From Quillaja saponaria (Eukaryota; Streptophyta; Magnoliopsida; Fabales; Quillajaceae), in assembly GCA_029379385.1 (NCBI GenBank), contig CM055614.1, positions 19,821,994-19,885,993 on the forward strand: a stretch of 64,000 nt of DNA, written 5' to 3'. Below are positions 1-10,145 of this stretch, one piece after another. The notes under the pieces were generated by a model. The model did no database searches. It saw only the letters and a program-made list of their open reading frames with translations, and was not told the DNA's origin. The translations under genes and the position numbers were made by a program. Position 1 is the stretch's first letter; each line of letters begins with the position of its first letter.

Positions 1-551
1 TCCTTCGCAGTAAAAGGAATATATCAAGTGACACACGTAATGCTTTATTGGTAATTCTTGTTCTTATTGCAACATCCTCCTATCAAGAAGTACTCAGTCC
101 CCCGAAGATCCCTTTTTCGTCCTCTAATGGTACATCTCAAGCAGGATTCAGTGGCTTGCCTCCTGCACCCACTTCGTCCACTTCGTCCACTTCGTCCAGT
201 GCCTATCCGGATGATTATGAAACAAAGAATAATATGTTTATTTATGAGTTCTCCTCTATTAATACCTTTGCGCTTCTTGGGTCAACAATGTTCATTTGCT
301 TTCTGCTACCGAGCGAGCGGATTATGAAGCTGATGGTGGTTCCACTCTGGCTTTTCTATTGGTGCAACATATTGGCAATGCTTTATAGTATTTGTGGACC
401 ATTGTACTTACTGATTGGTTTTCTTTGTTTCATTCCATTAGTTGTCCTTGTTAGGATATCGCAAATTGAAACTGATGATCAAGTGATGGTATATCTTCTC
501 AGGCACACTCAGAGAAGTGTGAAAAATTCCCACGTTTGCTGGAGTATTTAA
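1..551 (+). CDS. Ankyrin/PGG-domain membrane protein, last exon (5' cut by window edge)
   Basis: This is the C-terminal part of a plant ankyrin-repeat protein of the BDA1/ACD6-like class. Such proteins sit in membranes, and family members are linked to defence signalling. The frame is open from base 3 to the TAA at 549-551, giving about 182 residues. It begins LRSKRNISSDTRNALLVILV, the start of the PGG domain's first membrane helix. Further hydrophobic segments follow around FICFLLPSERIMKLM, VVPLWLFYWCNILAM and LIGFLCFIPLVVLV. The residues where PGG normally stands read LSPPKIPF, so the PGG tripeptide is absent. It is clearly paralogous to exon 2 of the gene at 3,418-4,827, including the 3' flank, and has the same orientation. 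A TTG at 48 is not a start; the reading frame continues upstream out of the window. The ankyrin exon is not visible. I see no disabling change in the part present. Confidence 0.85.
   Translation, partial: LRSKRNISSDTRNALLVILVLIATSSYQEVLSPPKIPFSSSNGTSQAGFSGLPPAPTSSTSSTSSSAYPDDYETKNNMFIYEFSSINTFALLGSTMFICFLLPSERIMKLMVVPLWLFYWCNILAMLYSICGPLYLLIGFLCFIPLVVLVRISQIETDDQVMVYLLRHTQRSVKNSHVCWSI
171..197 (+). repeat. Three 9-bp coding repeats
   Basis: The 9-mer acttcgtcc occurs three times in a row and encodes Thr-Ser-Ser repeats in the loop after the first membrane helix. The paralogue has a single unit at the matching place (near 4,500), so this is a recent in-frame expansion in the first gene. Confidence 0.8.
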
Positions 552-960
552 ATGAAATATAGCACTGCAACAACTTGTCTTCCTGCTCATTGCTCAAGCC
601 ATGGTTTAGAGGAAATTAACATCTCGCATTGGTTTACTCATTTTATCCGAAATTATATAAACTACTCCATGCTCACATATATGTGTATGTATTTCTAAAT
701 GAACAGATAGATTCCAATTTGACAAATTACCACATTTTAAATTATCATTTGTATGACTATTTATATTTGTTCTAATATATGTACTTATGACTTTGGGTCA
801 GTACTATCAGAAGCAGGATTCTAAATCTTTGGTGACACTTGAATTGCCTACCATTTTATCGCTGCCTGCCAATGTTTGCACCTTCTGGACACCACATTGC
901 TCCTCTATATTGTAAGTTCTAGGCACCATGTTTGCATTTGCAAATTAACTCATTAGGGCT
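552..960 (+). other. 3' flank/UTR of first ankyrin-PGG gene
   Basis: Non-coding sequence after the stop codon is nearly collinear with 4,828-5,270 downstream of the second gene. It includes shared stretches such as tatgtactt followed by ggtcagtacta. The tandem duplication therefore included the 3' flank. No other gene is seen here. Confidence 0.7.
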
Positions 961-1689
961 CTTTTTGCCATGATATAAACACATTCACATGCACACGATG
1001 ACCGAAAACTATGTTATTCCAAACAAACTTTTTCTTTCCTCCTCAAATAGATATTATACTTTCATGACTCGAAGCATGCCAATGATTTCAATCATGTTGT
1101 AAAGTTGGGTCATCTTAAATGATATATATGTTGGAAATTCAATGTCGGATTTGTATGGTTCTTGTGTCCATATGAATATATATGTTGAAGGGTGTTTGAC
1201 GAAATGTTCCAAAGGGAATCAATTTCTTTGGTTGTGGATGGTTGATTTTGGAACAAGGATTTCTTTGTTTCCCGCCAATTGAATCTCCTAGTCAGCATGT
1301 TTTTTTTTTTTTTTTTTTTTTTTTTGGAGTTTCTGATTTGGAACAAAACAAGTTTAGTGGCCCTTCACATTAAGAACTCCATCAAAATTCGATGGCTTAA
1401 AGCATAGTGGAGAATTTGGAAGGACCAAAAAGACTGAATCTCCTCAGCAGACAGCAGCTAGAGGAGAAAGCTTATCCCTTGGATGCTGCGCCTTCCGTTC
1501 CCTCAATATAATTTTATTTATTGAGCACTATCTCGTCCATTACATTGGGTGTAACACTATTTTTTAATGGGCTAAGCCTGGGTTAAAGAAATTCAGCAGT
1601 TTGTTTTAACTACCATTTAGTTTGATAATGTTTGTAAAAATAAAATAAAATAAATTAAAAAAGAAAGTCAATGAGGGTTAATTTTGTAA
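961..1689. other. Intergenic, no gene seen
   Basis: AT-rich spacer. It contains a T-run of about 25 at 1,301-1,325, which creates the lysine run of a spurious minus-strand ORF (1,110-1,346). I recognise no conserved coding or structural signal. Confidence 0.6.
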
Positions 1690-2640
1690 ATTTGTCCTCT
1701 TTTACCCTTGCCATTTCCCTTCATCTCACGATCCTTGGTCTTTTTTTTTTTTTTTTGGTCTTTCATCCTTAGCGGCAACAGTGGAAAAACGAAAACTTGT
1801 TTCTTCCTCCCCCATTCTTCATCTTTTACCAAACTCTTCCTTCTCAATCCTAACCACTTTCTAAATTCTTCTAATCCATTATTCTATAGCTTCTCATACA
1901 TTATCATCTTTTTTACATACAAGGTGAAGGTGATATTATCCCCAAATTTCATGGCTAGAATTTGTTTTGGCAACATTTTTGATTTAGTGATTTTGGGTCA
2001 TTTTCTACTCTAAAGCTCACTTAGGTAAGTGGGTATCTTACTAAATTGTTGTATATTCCTTTATTATACCTTCTAGGGATTATATTCATATTTCTAAAAG
2101 TTTTCATGTTAGTTTTGAAGTTTATCTTAGAAATTAATTTAGGGATTTAATTTTTATAACACTTTAAAAGTTTATTTGAATCTAATTTTGACTATAAGGT
2201 TATTTAATTAATATGGCTGGATCTTAATGTTACTAAATATTATGAAAAATAGTTTTGTTAGTTTAGTTTTAATGATTATATTAGAGAATTTAAATTGTAA
2301 TATAAGAACAAGAGGATCTATTTTGATAATTGTAAAACCTTGAATGCTTTTTACATTTTGGTTCTAACTTAGATAAATTATTGTTTTTCATTTGGCTTCA
2401 CTAGAATAGTAATAGAAAATTTTAAGTCTCTTGGAATAAGAAGTTGGCTAGTTAACTAGTTTAGTGTTGGAACTCTAGAGGTATAGTTTGGTACTTAGAG
2501 TTACTTTTAAGAATTTGTTTGTAAATTATATTTGCAATCTTATGTTTTTTTCTAATTAGTTGAGCATCTGATTTTGTTGATATCGTTTTAGGCTCTTCGA
2601 AAACTCCTCTTGGAGCTATATGATCGTGGGTGTATCATAA
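1690..2640 (+). repeat. LTR-like dispersed repeat (family R)
   Basis: The segment from 2,025 to about 2,335 recurs at 21,465-21,775, and 2,394-2,640 recurs at 5,449-5,695, both in the same orientation with about 85-90% identity by eye. The upstream part (1,690-2,024) is pyrimidine-rich, and the ORF 1,708-2,013 looks like a chance reading. Three partial copies in 22 kb point to a transposon-derived repeat, perhaps an LTR and its leader, but I cannot assign a family or exact ends. Confidence 0.6.
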
Positions 2641-3296
2641 TCTATTTTCAGCATCTTCATATTGAAGGTAAAGAAACTCCACTAGTATCAATCAACTCCG
2701 TGACAGGAGGAACAAGAGAAACGACCAAATAAAACAAAATCAGTTCTTGAAAAATGAATAATCTATCTAAAGATGCGTGAAGAACAATCATGGCAGAACT
2801 ACATCAATTGATGATGATTCATTGTACCAAAAATATTACGTGATGGAGCATATTAGTTGCACAATTCCAAACTTTATTTTGATTTTTTACTAAAATGAGT
2901 CCGACTTTGGTTTCACTGATCATTGGAGCTTACACCCCAAAATTCATTCATCCTTACATATATTTATTGAAAAAAAATAAAAAAAATTCTCACACATAAT
3001 TAAACAAAAACAAAAACGGTCATCATCTCCAATTTCTGAATTCTTAAGATATAGAAAGTAGGTGACTACGCAATTACAATATTGAATGAGAATTTTAAAT
3101 TGAATGAGAATTCGTTTTTCTAATAAAAAAATATTTTTAGAAAAATAAAATCGTAAATTTAGCACGTGATCCTCTAGTACAGAGAGATTCAAATTCTTAT
3201 CTAGACACTTCGAAAAATTGTAAGGCCAAAATGAGTCTCATCAGCAACTAGTGGATAAAGTTCTTGGATGTTTCACTGTCTACTCCTTCAATAGAA
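2641..3296. other. Upstream region of second ankyrin-PGG gene
   Basis: AT-rich non-coding sequence leading to the promoter. The minus-strand ORF at 2,944-3,192 has low-complexity composition and no recognisable domain, so I leave it out as a gene. Confidence 0.55.
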
Positions 3297-3305
3297 TTAT
3301 ATATG
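3297..3305 (+). promoter_or_regulatory. Candidate TATA box
   Basis: ttatatatg lies about 115 bp before the ATG at 3,418. A start site about 30 bp downstream would leave an untranslated leader of roughly 85-90 bases containing CT-rich text, normal for a plant gene. This is inferred from position and sequence only. Confidence 0.45.
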
Positions 3306-3417
3306 TATCCTCGTCACTCCTTTATCTTTCAGCAAACCACTGTCTCTCAAAATTTCTCAAACACTAAACCAATTAACTTTGCCAGATTTTATTAATACTC
3401 TTGATCATTTCATACAA

Positions 3418-4827
3418 ATGAGTGAGAGTTTGACAGCAGCTGCTCAAGCAGGAGATATAAGCCTGCTATACACATCAATTCAAGAAGATCCCTATATCTT
3501 AGAACTCATAGATGATATACCATTTTTTGAAACTCCTCTGCACGTAGCAGCTTCTGCTGGGCATACCCGTTTTGCTGTTGAGATTATGAGACTAAAACCA
3601 TCATTTGGTAGGAAGCTAAATCCAAATGGGTTTAGCCCCATTCATCTGGCATTACAAAACCAGCATAACAGGCTGGTGCTTCGGCTTGTAGAAATTCAGA
3701 AAGACCTCGTCCGAGTTCAAGGCAGGGAAGGTATTACTCCTCTACACTTTGTGGCTCAAAACGGAGACACTGATCTTTTAGCTCAGTTCTTGTCGGCCTG
3801 TCCAGAATCAGTTGAAGATGTGACAGTTCGAGGGGAGACTTGTCTTCATATTGCTGTTAAAAGTAATCAGTTTGATTCTCTTAAAGTCTTGACTCAATGG
3901 CTTCGTTGGAGTTGCCATAAAGGTGCTTCTTATAGGCAGAAATCGACTTTAAACGGGAAAGATGACGAAGGCAACACAATTTTGCACATTGCAGCACTCA
4001 ATAATGACGAACAGGTATGGATTTATTATATAGTAGATATATTGTAGCTTAAAAGTTAACAGCCAACCAGCATGTGAGAACCAGGCAATTTGATTCAGGT
4101 AATTAAGTTATTAATCGATAGAGATGTTGATTTAAATGCGAAGAATTTGGAGGGTTCGACACCGTTGGACATCTTAGCACAGAACCAGCCTCAAATGCCA
4201 CAAGCTGACAATTACAGAGATGTCAGGGATATATTACGTCGTGCTGGAGCATCATGTTCTTCATCAATTCGTTCTTTTGGAACCTTGGCTTCTAATTTAA
4301 GGTCTGAAAAGATCACACGTTTTAGAAAAATATTAGTTGGCATCTTCCGCAGTAAAAGGAATATATCAAGTGACACACGTAATGCTTTATTGGTAATTCT
4401 TGTTCTTATTGCAACATCCTCCTATGAAGCAGCACTCGGTACCCTGGAGATTCTTATTGGTAAATCTCAAGCAGGATTCAGTGGTTCGCCACCTGCACCC
4501 ACTTCGTTCAGTGCCCATGTGGCTGATATATATACTTATTTGTTCTACTATATTAATAACTTGGTGCGTCTTGTGTCAACAATGTTCATTTGCTTTCTGC
4601 TACCGAGCGAGCGGATTATGAAGCTGATGATGGTTCCACTCTGCCTTTTCTATTGGTGCTATATGTGGCAAACTGGTCTACTCTTACTGATTGGTTTTCT
4701 TTGTTTCATTCCATTTGTTGTCCTTGTTAGGATATCGCAAATTGAAACTGATGATCAAGTGATGGCATATCTTCTCAGGCACACTCAGAGAAGTGTGAAA
4801 AAGCCCCAGCTTTGCTGGAGTATTTAA
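3418..4827 (+). CDS. Ankyrin-repeat PGG-domain membrane protein (BDA1-like), two exons
   Basis: Exon 1 is 3,418-4,014 and exon 2 is 4,099-4,827, giving 441 residues, the usual size for this family. The frame opens earlier at a TTG (3,379), but the first ATG is 3,418 and gives the family-typical start MSESLTAAAQAGDI. Ankyrin repeats run over residues 37-190 (TPLHVAASAGHT, SPIHLALQNQHN, TPLHFVAQNGDT, TCLHIAVKSN, TILHIAALNN), with a last one across the splice site (VIKLLIDRDVDLNAKNLEGS). The PGG domain starts near residue 291 (TRNALLVILVLIATSSYEAA), and about four membrane helices follow (295-311, 345-358, 366-379, 383-399). The PGG tripeptide itself is missing: the sequence after SSYEAAL is GTLEILIG. 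The family is linked to membrane-based defence signalling; that role is inferred here. The upstream neighbour is a tandem paralogue. Confidence 0.92.
4015..4098 (+). other. Intron of ankyrin-PGG gene
   Basis: The donor CAG|GTATGG at 4,014/4,015 and the acceptor TTCAG|GTA at 4,098/4,099 bound an 84-base AT-rich intron in phase 0. Splicing joins ...NNDEQ to VIKLL..., restoring a canonical ankyrin repeat. A one-intron ankyrin/PGG structure is common in this family. Confidence 0.88.
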
Positions 4828-5270
4828 ATGAAACATAGCACTGCAACAACTTGTCTTCATGCTGATTGCTCAAGCCATGGTTTAGAGGAAATTAAAATCT
4901 CAAATTGTGTTTGCACATTTTATCCGAAATTATATAAACTACTCCAAGCTCACATATATGTGTATGTGTTTCTAAATGAACAGATAGATTCCAATTTGAC
5001 AAATTACCACATTTTAAGTAATCATTTGTATGACTATTTACTATTTATAATTGTACTAATATATGTACTTGTGACGTTGGGTCAGTACTATCAGAAGCAG
5101 GATTTTAATTCTTTGGTGACACTTGAATTGCCTAGCATTTTATCGCTTTCTGCCAATTTTTGCACCTTTTGCACACCACATTTCTCATCTATAATGCAAG
5201 TTCTATGCTCCATTTTTGCGTTTGCAAATTAACTCGTTATAGTGCTCTTTTTGCCATGATATAAACACAT
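4828..5270 (+). other. 3' flank/UTR of second ankyrin-PGG gene
   Basis: Paralogous to 552-960. The long open frame at 4,828-5,232 is not conserved: the paralogous flank carries stops and shifts in that frame. I read it as untranslated sequence. Confidence 0.65.
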
Positions 5271-5285
5271 TCATCACATGCACAC

Positions 5286-5425
5286 GATCGTTGGGTCAGT
5301 ACTATCAGAAGCAGGATTCTAAATCTTTGGTAACACTTGAATTGCGTACCATTTTATGGCTGCCTGCCAATGATTGCACCTTCTGGACGCCGCATTGCTC
5401 CTCTATAATGCAAGTTCTAGTGTCA
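5286..5425 (+). repeat. Third partial copy of the ankyrin-gene 3' flank
   Basis: Sequence beginning at ttgggtcagtactatcag repeats 793-912 and 5,078-5,208. It more closely resembles the first gene's flank (for example the 'aaatctttgg' and 'ctgcctgcc' variants). It implies at least one more duplication or a gene-conversion event in this cluster. Confidence 0.7.
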
Positions 5426-5448
5426 CGGACTCACGGTCTTGGAAAATT

Positions 5449-5695
5449 CCATTGGGTTCACTAGAATAGTAATAGAAATTCTTAACTCTCTTGCAATAAG
5501 AAGCTGGTTAGCTAACTAGTTTAGTGTTGGAACTTTAGAGATAAAGTTTGATATTTAGGATTACTTTTAGGAATTTGTTTGTAAATTATATTTGCAATCT
5601 TTTTTTTTTTTTTTTTTTTTCCTAATTAATTGAGCATCTGATTTGTTGATATCGTTTTCTGTTCTTGGGAAACTCCTCTTGGAGCTATATGATCA
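5449..5695 (+). repeat. Repeat family R, second partial copy
   Basis: Matches 2,394-2,640 base for base over most of its length (cactagaatagtaatag near the start, ctcttggagctatatgatc near the end). A T-run near 5,600 has expanded. It abuts the duplicated 3' flank, so the duplication unit may have included part of the intergenic repeat. Confidence 0.65.
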
Positions 5696-5739
5696 TTGTT
5701 TTAGAACCACTTGGTTTAGCATGATTTGTGAGTAGGTAA

Positions 5740-5872
5740 TTTTTATAACTTGATACTGTAACATGTGTTTTAGAATGTTGTACGTAATTTGTCATAACTA
5801 AGTAAAAAAAATTTCTTTTCACAAAGGAAAAAATAAAATAATAATACAATTTAAAGTAAAAGAATACTTGTA

Positions 5873-5927
<55 letters not shown>

Positions 5928-6506
5928 CACACACGTGTAATGTAAAAATTAATTTTTAACATATTATTGATTGACTTGGAAGTTGAATTTAATTTATGAA
6001 ATTTTATTGAGAAGCAAGACAAGCATGTAAATAAAATTAACTAGTAACTACTTGTATATATATATAAGTATATGTGTATATATATTCCTTGTTTTGTTTT
6101 TTTTTTCCTCCTTCTATACCGGCTTAGCATTTTTTTTATTCCCTGTTTTCTTGCTTGTTCTTTCGTGAAGCTTACTTGCTACTGGTGACCAAGGCAGCTT
6201 GGTTGGCTGGAAGTTTTTTTTCTTTCTGCCATTTACTCCTTCTTGGAACTTATTTCCGTTTTCTTGTGCACCTTTTGCTTTATCTTCCACTTTGTTGGTG
6301 GAGCTTACTAGATCTTCGTTGAGGGCATCGACAATCTTTGGTTATAAGTTGAAATCAGATGAAACCGAGCAAATGCATTTGGGATTATCAAAACTTATAA
6401 GGAGCAATCTAGGTTTAACGTTAAAGGCTTCTAAGGAGCTTGCAGGACTCACTCAGCAACAACTTAGAGATTGAAGTCAAAGGCCAAAGTTCTTAATCTC
6501 AACCTC
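5740..6506 (+). repeat. Truncated long-LTR fragment (same family as element A)
   Basis: Text around 5,780-5,830 and 5,940-6,040 (aattaatttttaacatatta, then ttgattgacttgg) matches the 5' part of the LTRs at 29,596 and 48,001. The same order of features follows: a TA-rich tract, then a pyrimidine-rich block. It ends abruptly at the non-autonomous element starting at 6,507. The ORF at 6,199-6,474 lies within the LTR and has no recognisable domain. Confidence 0.6.
5872..5923. repeat. (AT)n microsatellite
   Basis: About 52 bases of almost perfect AT dinucleotide inside the LTR fragment. It explains the alternating Tyr-Ile ORFs on the minus strand. Confidence 0.9.
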
Positions 6507-6909
6507 AGTTAACATAGGAAAATATCCATCCAATAATGATATGCCATGTGACACAATTGACATATATGCATAACTGACAAAGCACATAAATTACAATATA
6601 ATTATCTTATCAGTTTTATAACATACGTCATTATCACTCATTCTTATATAACAAACATCATTATTAATGTAACGGACGTCATAAATATTATGATTAACAC
6701 AACTCCTACATAAAGAGGCTCAAAACCTTAAAAGAAAACATGTTGTTCTCTACAACTCATACTCTTTATAGCTTTTTAGCTTATTTACTCTGATTATACT
6801 AACTTTGGCATCAAAGATTTTCCAGGTCTAGAGGACCTCCCTCTCCACATATTGTAGGTCAAATTGCTACGTGGAAAATACCTCAGCCTGGTCAAATCCA
6901 TACTTAACA
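6507..6909 (+). repeat. Left LTR of the non-autonomous element
   Basis: About 88-90% identical by eye to 9,236-9,638 and the same length. A TATA-like ctacataaagaggct near 6,709 corresponds to ctatataaagaggct in the right copy, so the right LTR retains the better promoter. It ends ...TTAACA. Confidence 0.8.
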
Positions 6910-6930
6910 TTGGCACCTTCTGTGAGAATC
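6910..6930 (+). promoter_or_regulatory. Primer-binding-site region
   Basis: Directly after the LTR's CA comes ttggcaccttctgtgagaat. Plant Tat-type elements commonly show ttggcgccgtctgtggg here. The match is diverged, and the priming tRNA is not identified. Confidence 0.5.
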
Positions 6931-7935
6931 TAGACAATTTAGATTTTCCAATCAAAACAATATCAAATAAAGATTAAACCCCTAAAGCATGAATCCTTAA
7001 TTCACGTGCTTGAAAAAATGGCCGTCATAGGAGGCGAAGGAACAATGGGATGCATATAAATGCATGATTAACAACTACAGCAAGCTCACATCAAACAAGG
7101 GGCTGACGTTAGGTTGCAGTATGATTGCTATTTTCACTTCCGGTGTGGAGAGAGGCAACTAGAGCAAGAAAATAAAATGTGTGCATCATCAACTATCTCG
7201 AGCCCATCAGCTTGTGGCTCTAACGTGCCTATCCATATATGATTCCAAACTCTAATTCAGGTATGTAAATTTGAAAGAGTTGAAGCATTTTCACCTTTGT
7301 TCAGAATACATGCATTAAAAACAAAAGTTCAGTAGACGTTTATTGCTTTTTAATGTTATGCTTTTTAATTGCTTATTTGAAAGTTAGTAAATAAAAAATA
7401 ACAATGAAGTACATACTTTGCTGACTTCTCACTTGGACTTCTTCAAGTCCAAATCCAATTTGGTCTCAAACGGCTAATAAGCAATTTGTTATTCTTGCAC
7501 CAATTATTGTAATTATTGCTCTTCTAAATCCTTTTTTAATTGCTTTAATTGCTCCGTTTAAGTACTCTAAATTGCTCTGTCACTTATTGTAATTTCTCCT
7601 TTGATTTAATTGGATCAAATACATGGACATTTTAACAGTCCAGTCAACCCCTAAATTTTTATATATTTATATAATTGACTAATTGCCTTATTGTGTTTGA
7701 ATACATATTACATGTTTATTAAAAGTATATTAGTACAATCTACGCAAGTATGCCACCAAAGGAAATTTTTATTTATCATTATTTAGAGAATAATTATATA
7801 TTTATATTGTAAGTCGAATAAATAGATATGTACAACATAATAAAATTATGAGCTAAACATTGCTAGCTTATTATTTACGAACCGTTTATAAATATGTTCA
7901 TTAGACTAGACAATCTACATTTATTGAAACACACC

Positions 7936-8985
7936 CTAAGAGCCAAGAGCTCAACTCAATCAAGGAGCCAAGAGCTCAAAGCAATCAAAAAGCAAAGAGC
8001 CAAGAGCTCAAAACAATCAAAGAGTCAAGAGCTCAATTCAATCAATGAGACAAGAGCTCAGTTCAATCAATGAGCCAAGAACTCAACTCAATCAAAGAGC
8101 CAAGAGCTCAAAGCAATCAAAGAGCTAAGTGTTCAACTCAATCAAGAAGCAAAAAGCCAAGAGCTCAAAACAATCAAGAGCCAAGTGCTCAACTCAATCA
8201 AAGAGCAAAAAGCAAAGAGCCAAGAGCTCAAAACAATCAAAGAGCCAAGAGTTCAATTCAATCAATCAGCCAAGAGCTCAATTCAATCAAAGAGCCAAGA
8301 GCTCAAAGCAATTAAAGAGCCAAGTACTCAAAGCAATCAAAGAGCCAAGAGCTCAACTCAATCAAGGAGCCAAGAGCTCAAAGCAATCAAAGAGTAAAGA
8401 GCCAAGAGCTCAAAACAATCAAAGAGCCAATAGCTCAAAATAATCAAAGAGCCAAGAGCTCAATTCAATCAATGAACCAAGAGCTCAATTCAATTAATGA
8501 GCCAAGAGCTCAATTCAATCAAGGAGCCAAGAGCTCAAAGCAATCAAAGAGGCAAGAGCTTAACTCAATCATGGAGCCAAGAGCTTAAAGCAATCAAAGA
8601 GCCAAGTGCTGAACTCAATCAAAGAACAAAGAGCCAAGAGCTCAAAACAATCAAAGAGCTAAAAGCTCAATTCAATCAATCAGCCAAGAGCTCAATTCAA
8701 TCAAAGAGCTAAGAGCTCAACTTAATCAAAGAGCCAAGAGCTTAAAGCAATCAAAGAGCCAAGAGCTCAACTCAATCAAGGAGTTAAGAGCTCAAAGCAA
8801 TCAAAGAGCCAATAGCTCAATTCAATAAAAAAGCCAAGAGCTCAAAGCAATCAAAGAGCCAAGTGCTCAACTTAATCAAAGAGTAAAGAGCTAAGAGCTC
8901 AACTCAATCAAGGAGCCAAGAGCTCAAATCAATCAAAAAGCCAGGAGCTCAAAACAATCAATGAACTAATAGCTCATCAAATGAA
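7936..8985 (+). repeat. 25-bp minisatellite, about 40 units
   Basis: The unit is close to gagccaagagctcaa followed by a variable 10-mer (agcaatcaaa, ctcaatcaag, aacaatcaaa or ttcaatcaat). It tiles the region with scattered 6-7-bp insertions such as gcaaaga. Each unit carries the palindrome GAGCTC. Because 25 is not a multiple of three, the array reads as Q/S/K/N-rich ORFs in all frames; these are not genes. Decayed units (agctaagagctaccct) continue to about 9,110. Confidence 0.93.
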
Positions 8986-9235
8986 AGGGGTGAGCTAAGA
9001 GCTACCCTTAAAAGACAAGCTAAGAGCTCATCAAAATAGAAGGGCAAGCTAAAGAGCTACCCTAAAAATAAAATAAAATAAAGGAATGAGCTAAAAGCTA
9101 CCTTTGACAAATTGAGCTAATGTAGCACACAAAACAAGCTGAAAACTCAAGTTTGCAAATGAATTCAAAAATAAATCAGTCCCTATAGATACATTTCAAC
9201 TCTTGAATACATGCACTAGTTTTTTCGAGGACAAG

Positions 9236-9638
9236 TGTTAACATAGGAAAATATCCATCCAATAATGATATGTCATGTGACATAAATGACATATATGCAT
9301 AACTGAAAAAACACATAAATTACAACATAATTATTTTATCAATTTTATAACATACATCATTATCACTCATTATTATATAACAGACGTCATTATTATTATA
9401 TCGGACATCATAAATATTGTAATTAACACAACTCCTATATAAAGAGGCTCAAAACCTTAAAAGAAATTAGGTTGTTCTTTACAACTTATACTCTTTATAG
9501 CTTTTTAGCTTATTTACTCTGATTATACTAACTTTGACATCGAAGATTTCTCAGGTCTAGAGGATAGCCCTCTCCACATATTGTAGGTCAAATTGCTACA
9601 TGGAGAACACCTCAGCTTGATCAAATCTAGACTTAATA
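9236..9638 (+). repeat. Right LTR of the non-autonomous element
   Basis: Direct repeat of 6,507-6,909. It starts with an intact TGTTAACATAGG after a short purine-rich gaggacaag, the likely polypurine tract (9,227-9,235). A TATA-like ctatataaagag lies near 9,434. Confidence 0.8.
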
Positions 9639-9894
9639 GTAATAGTAGAAGGCAAATTTCTCACATAAGGCAAGTTTCTCATATAGATTTAAGTTCACCT
9701 TCTTCTTCTAGTCCAAAGCCTTCCTCTGTGACCTCAACCCCAGTTTGAAGAAAATATGTAGATGTAAAGCTTGATCGCTAGAGGATGGACTATGCTATAT
9801 GATTCAGCTACGAATGAGTTAGAACATTCTTAAAAGTAGGATGAGGAGTAGTGGTCAAACTAGACTATTCTTTGGAAACTTGCAAAATTGATGC

Positions 9895-10101
9895 CTAAGT
9901 TTTTTTATCTGGCTCTTTTGCGAGTTCCTTTATATGAGCAACAGGTGGTTTATACACCACTGCACTTTCAGAAGAAGTAGATGTCTCCTTGACAAGAGTT
10001 TCCTCCACCACAGTTTCAGGTTCCACTTTTTCATGCTGCACTGGAAAACTATATTTGTCTACTGGATCATCCTCAATATGAACTGAGCTAACATACTCCA
10101 C
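9895..10101 (-). pseudogene. Unrecognised acidic coding fragment
   Basis: The minus strand stays open from a stop just upstream of RIGHQIYNVVEYV to TAG at its end, about 75 residues. The composition is protein-like: acidic and rich in E, V, P and T, with segments such as EPETVVEETLVKETSTSSES and YKPPVAHIKELAKEPDKKT. No ATG starts it (the first possible start is GTG) and no domain is recognised. It lies between a non-autonomous LTR element and an LTR of another family. It may be the remnant of a transposon gag region or of a host gene fragment picked up by a transposon. Confidence 0.35.
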
Positions 10102-10145
10102 AACATTGTAAATTTGGTGCCCTATCCTGCTCTAGTCGTGGAGGA

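Larger units (their letters stand above)
6507..9638 (+). mobile_element. Non-autonomous LTR retrotransposon (LARD/TRIM-like)
   Basis: Two direct terminal repeats of 403 bp each (6,507-6,909 and 9,236-9,638) flank 2.3 kb with no gag or pol coding. The leader after the left LTR starts ttggcaccttctgtgagaat, close to the leader typical of plant Tat-lineage Ty3 elements. The interior is filled by a 25-bp minisatellite. The LTR starts TGTTAACATAGG on the right copy and AG in place of TG on the left; the right copy ends TA instead of CA. No matching 5-bp target duplication is seen (acctc versus gtaat), so the ends are old or rearranged. Confidence 0.75.

Noticed and set aside
4828..5232. 134-residue ORF after the ankyrin gene
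   Set aside because: It lies in the 3' flank; the paralogous flank at 552-960 has stops and shifts in the same frame.
5685..6022. Two Tyr-Ile repeat ORFs on the minus strand
   Set aside because: Translation of an (AT)n microsatellite.
8070..8712. Several Q/S/K/N-rich ORFs of 70-104 residues
   Set aside because: They are frame-by-frame readings of the 25-bp minisatellite; the same text is open in multiple frames.
7936..8985. CRISPR-like array
   Set aside because: Units are contiguous with no unique spacers, and the sequence is plant nuclear DNA.
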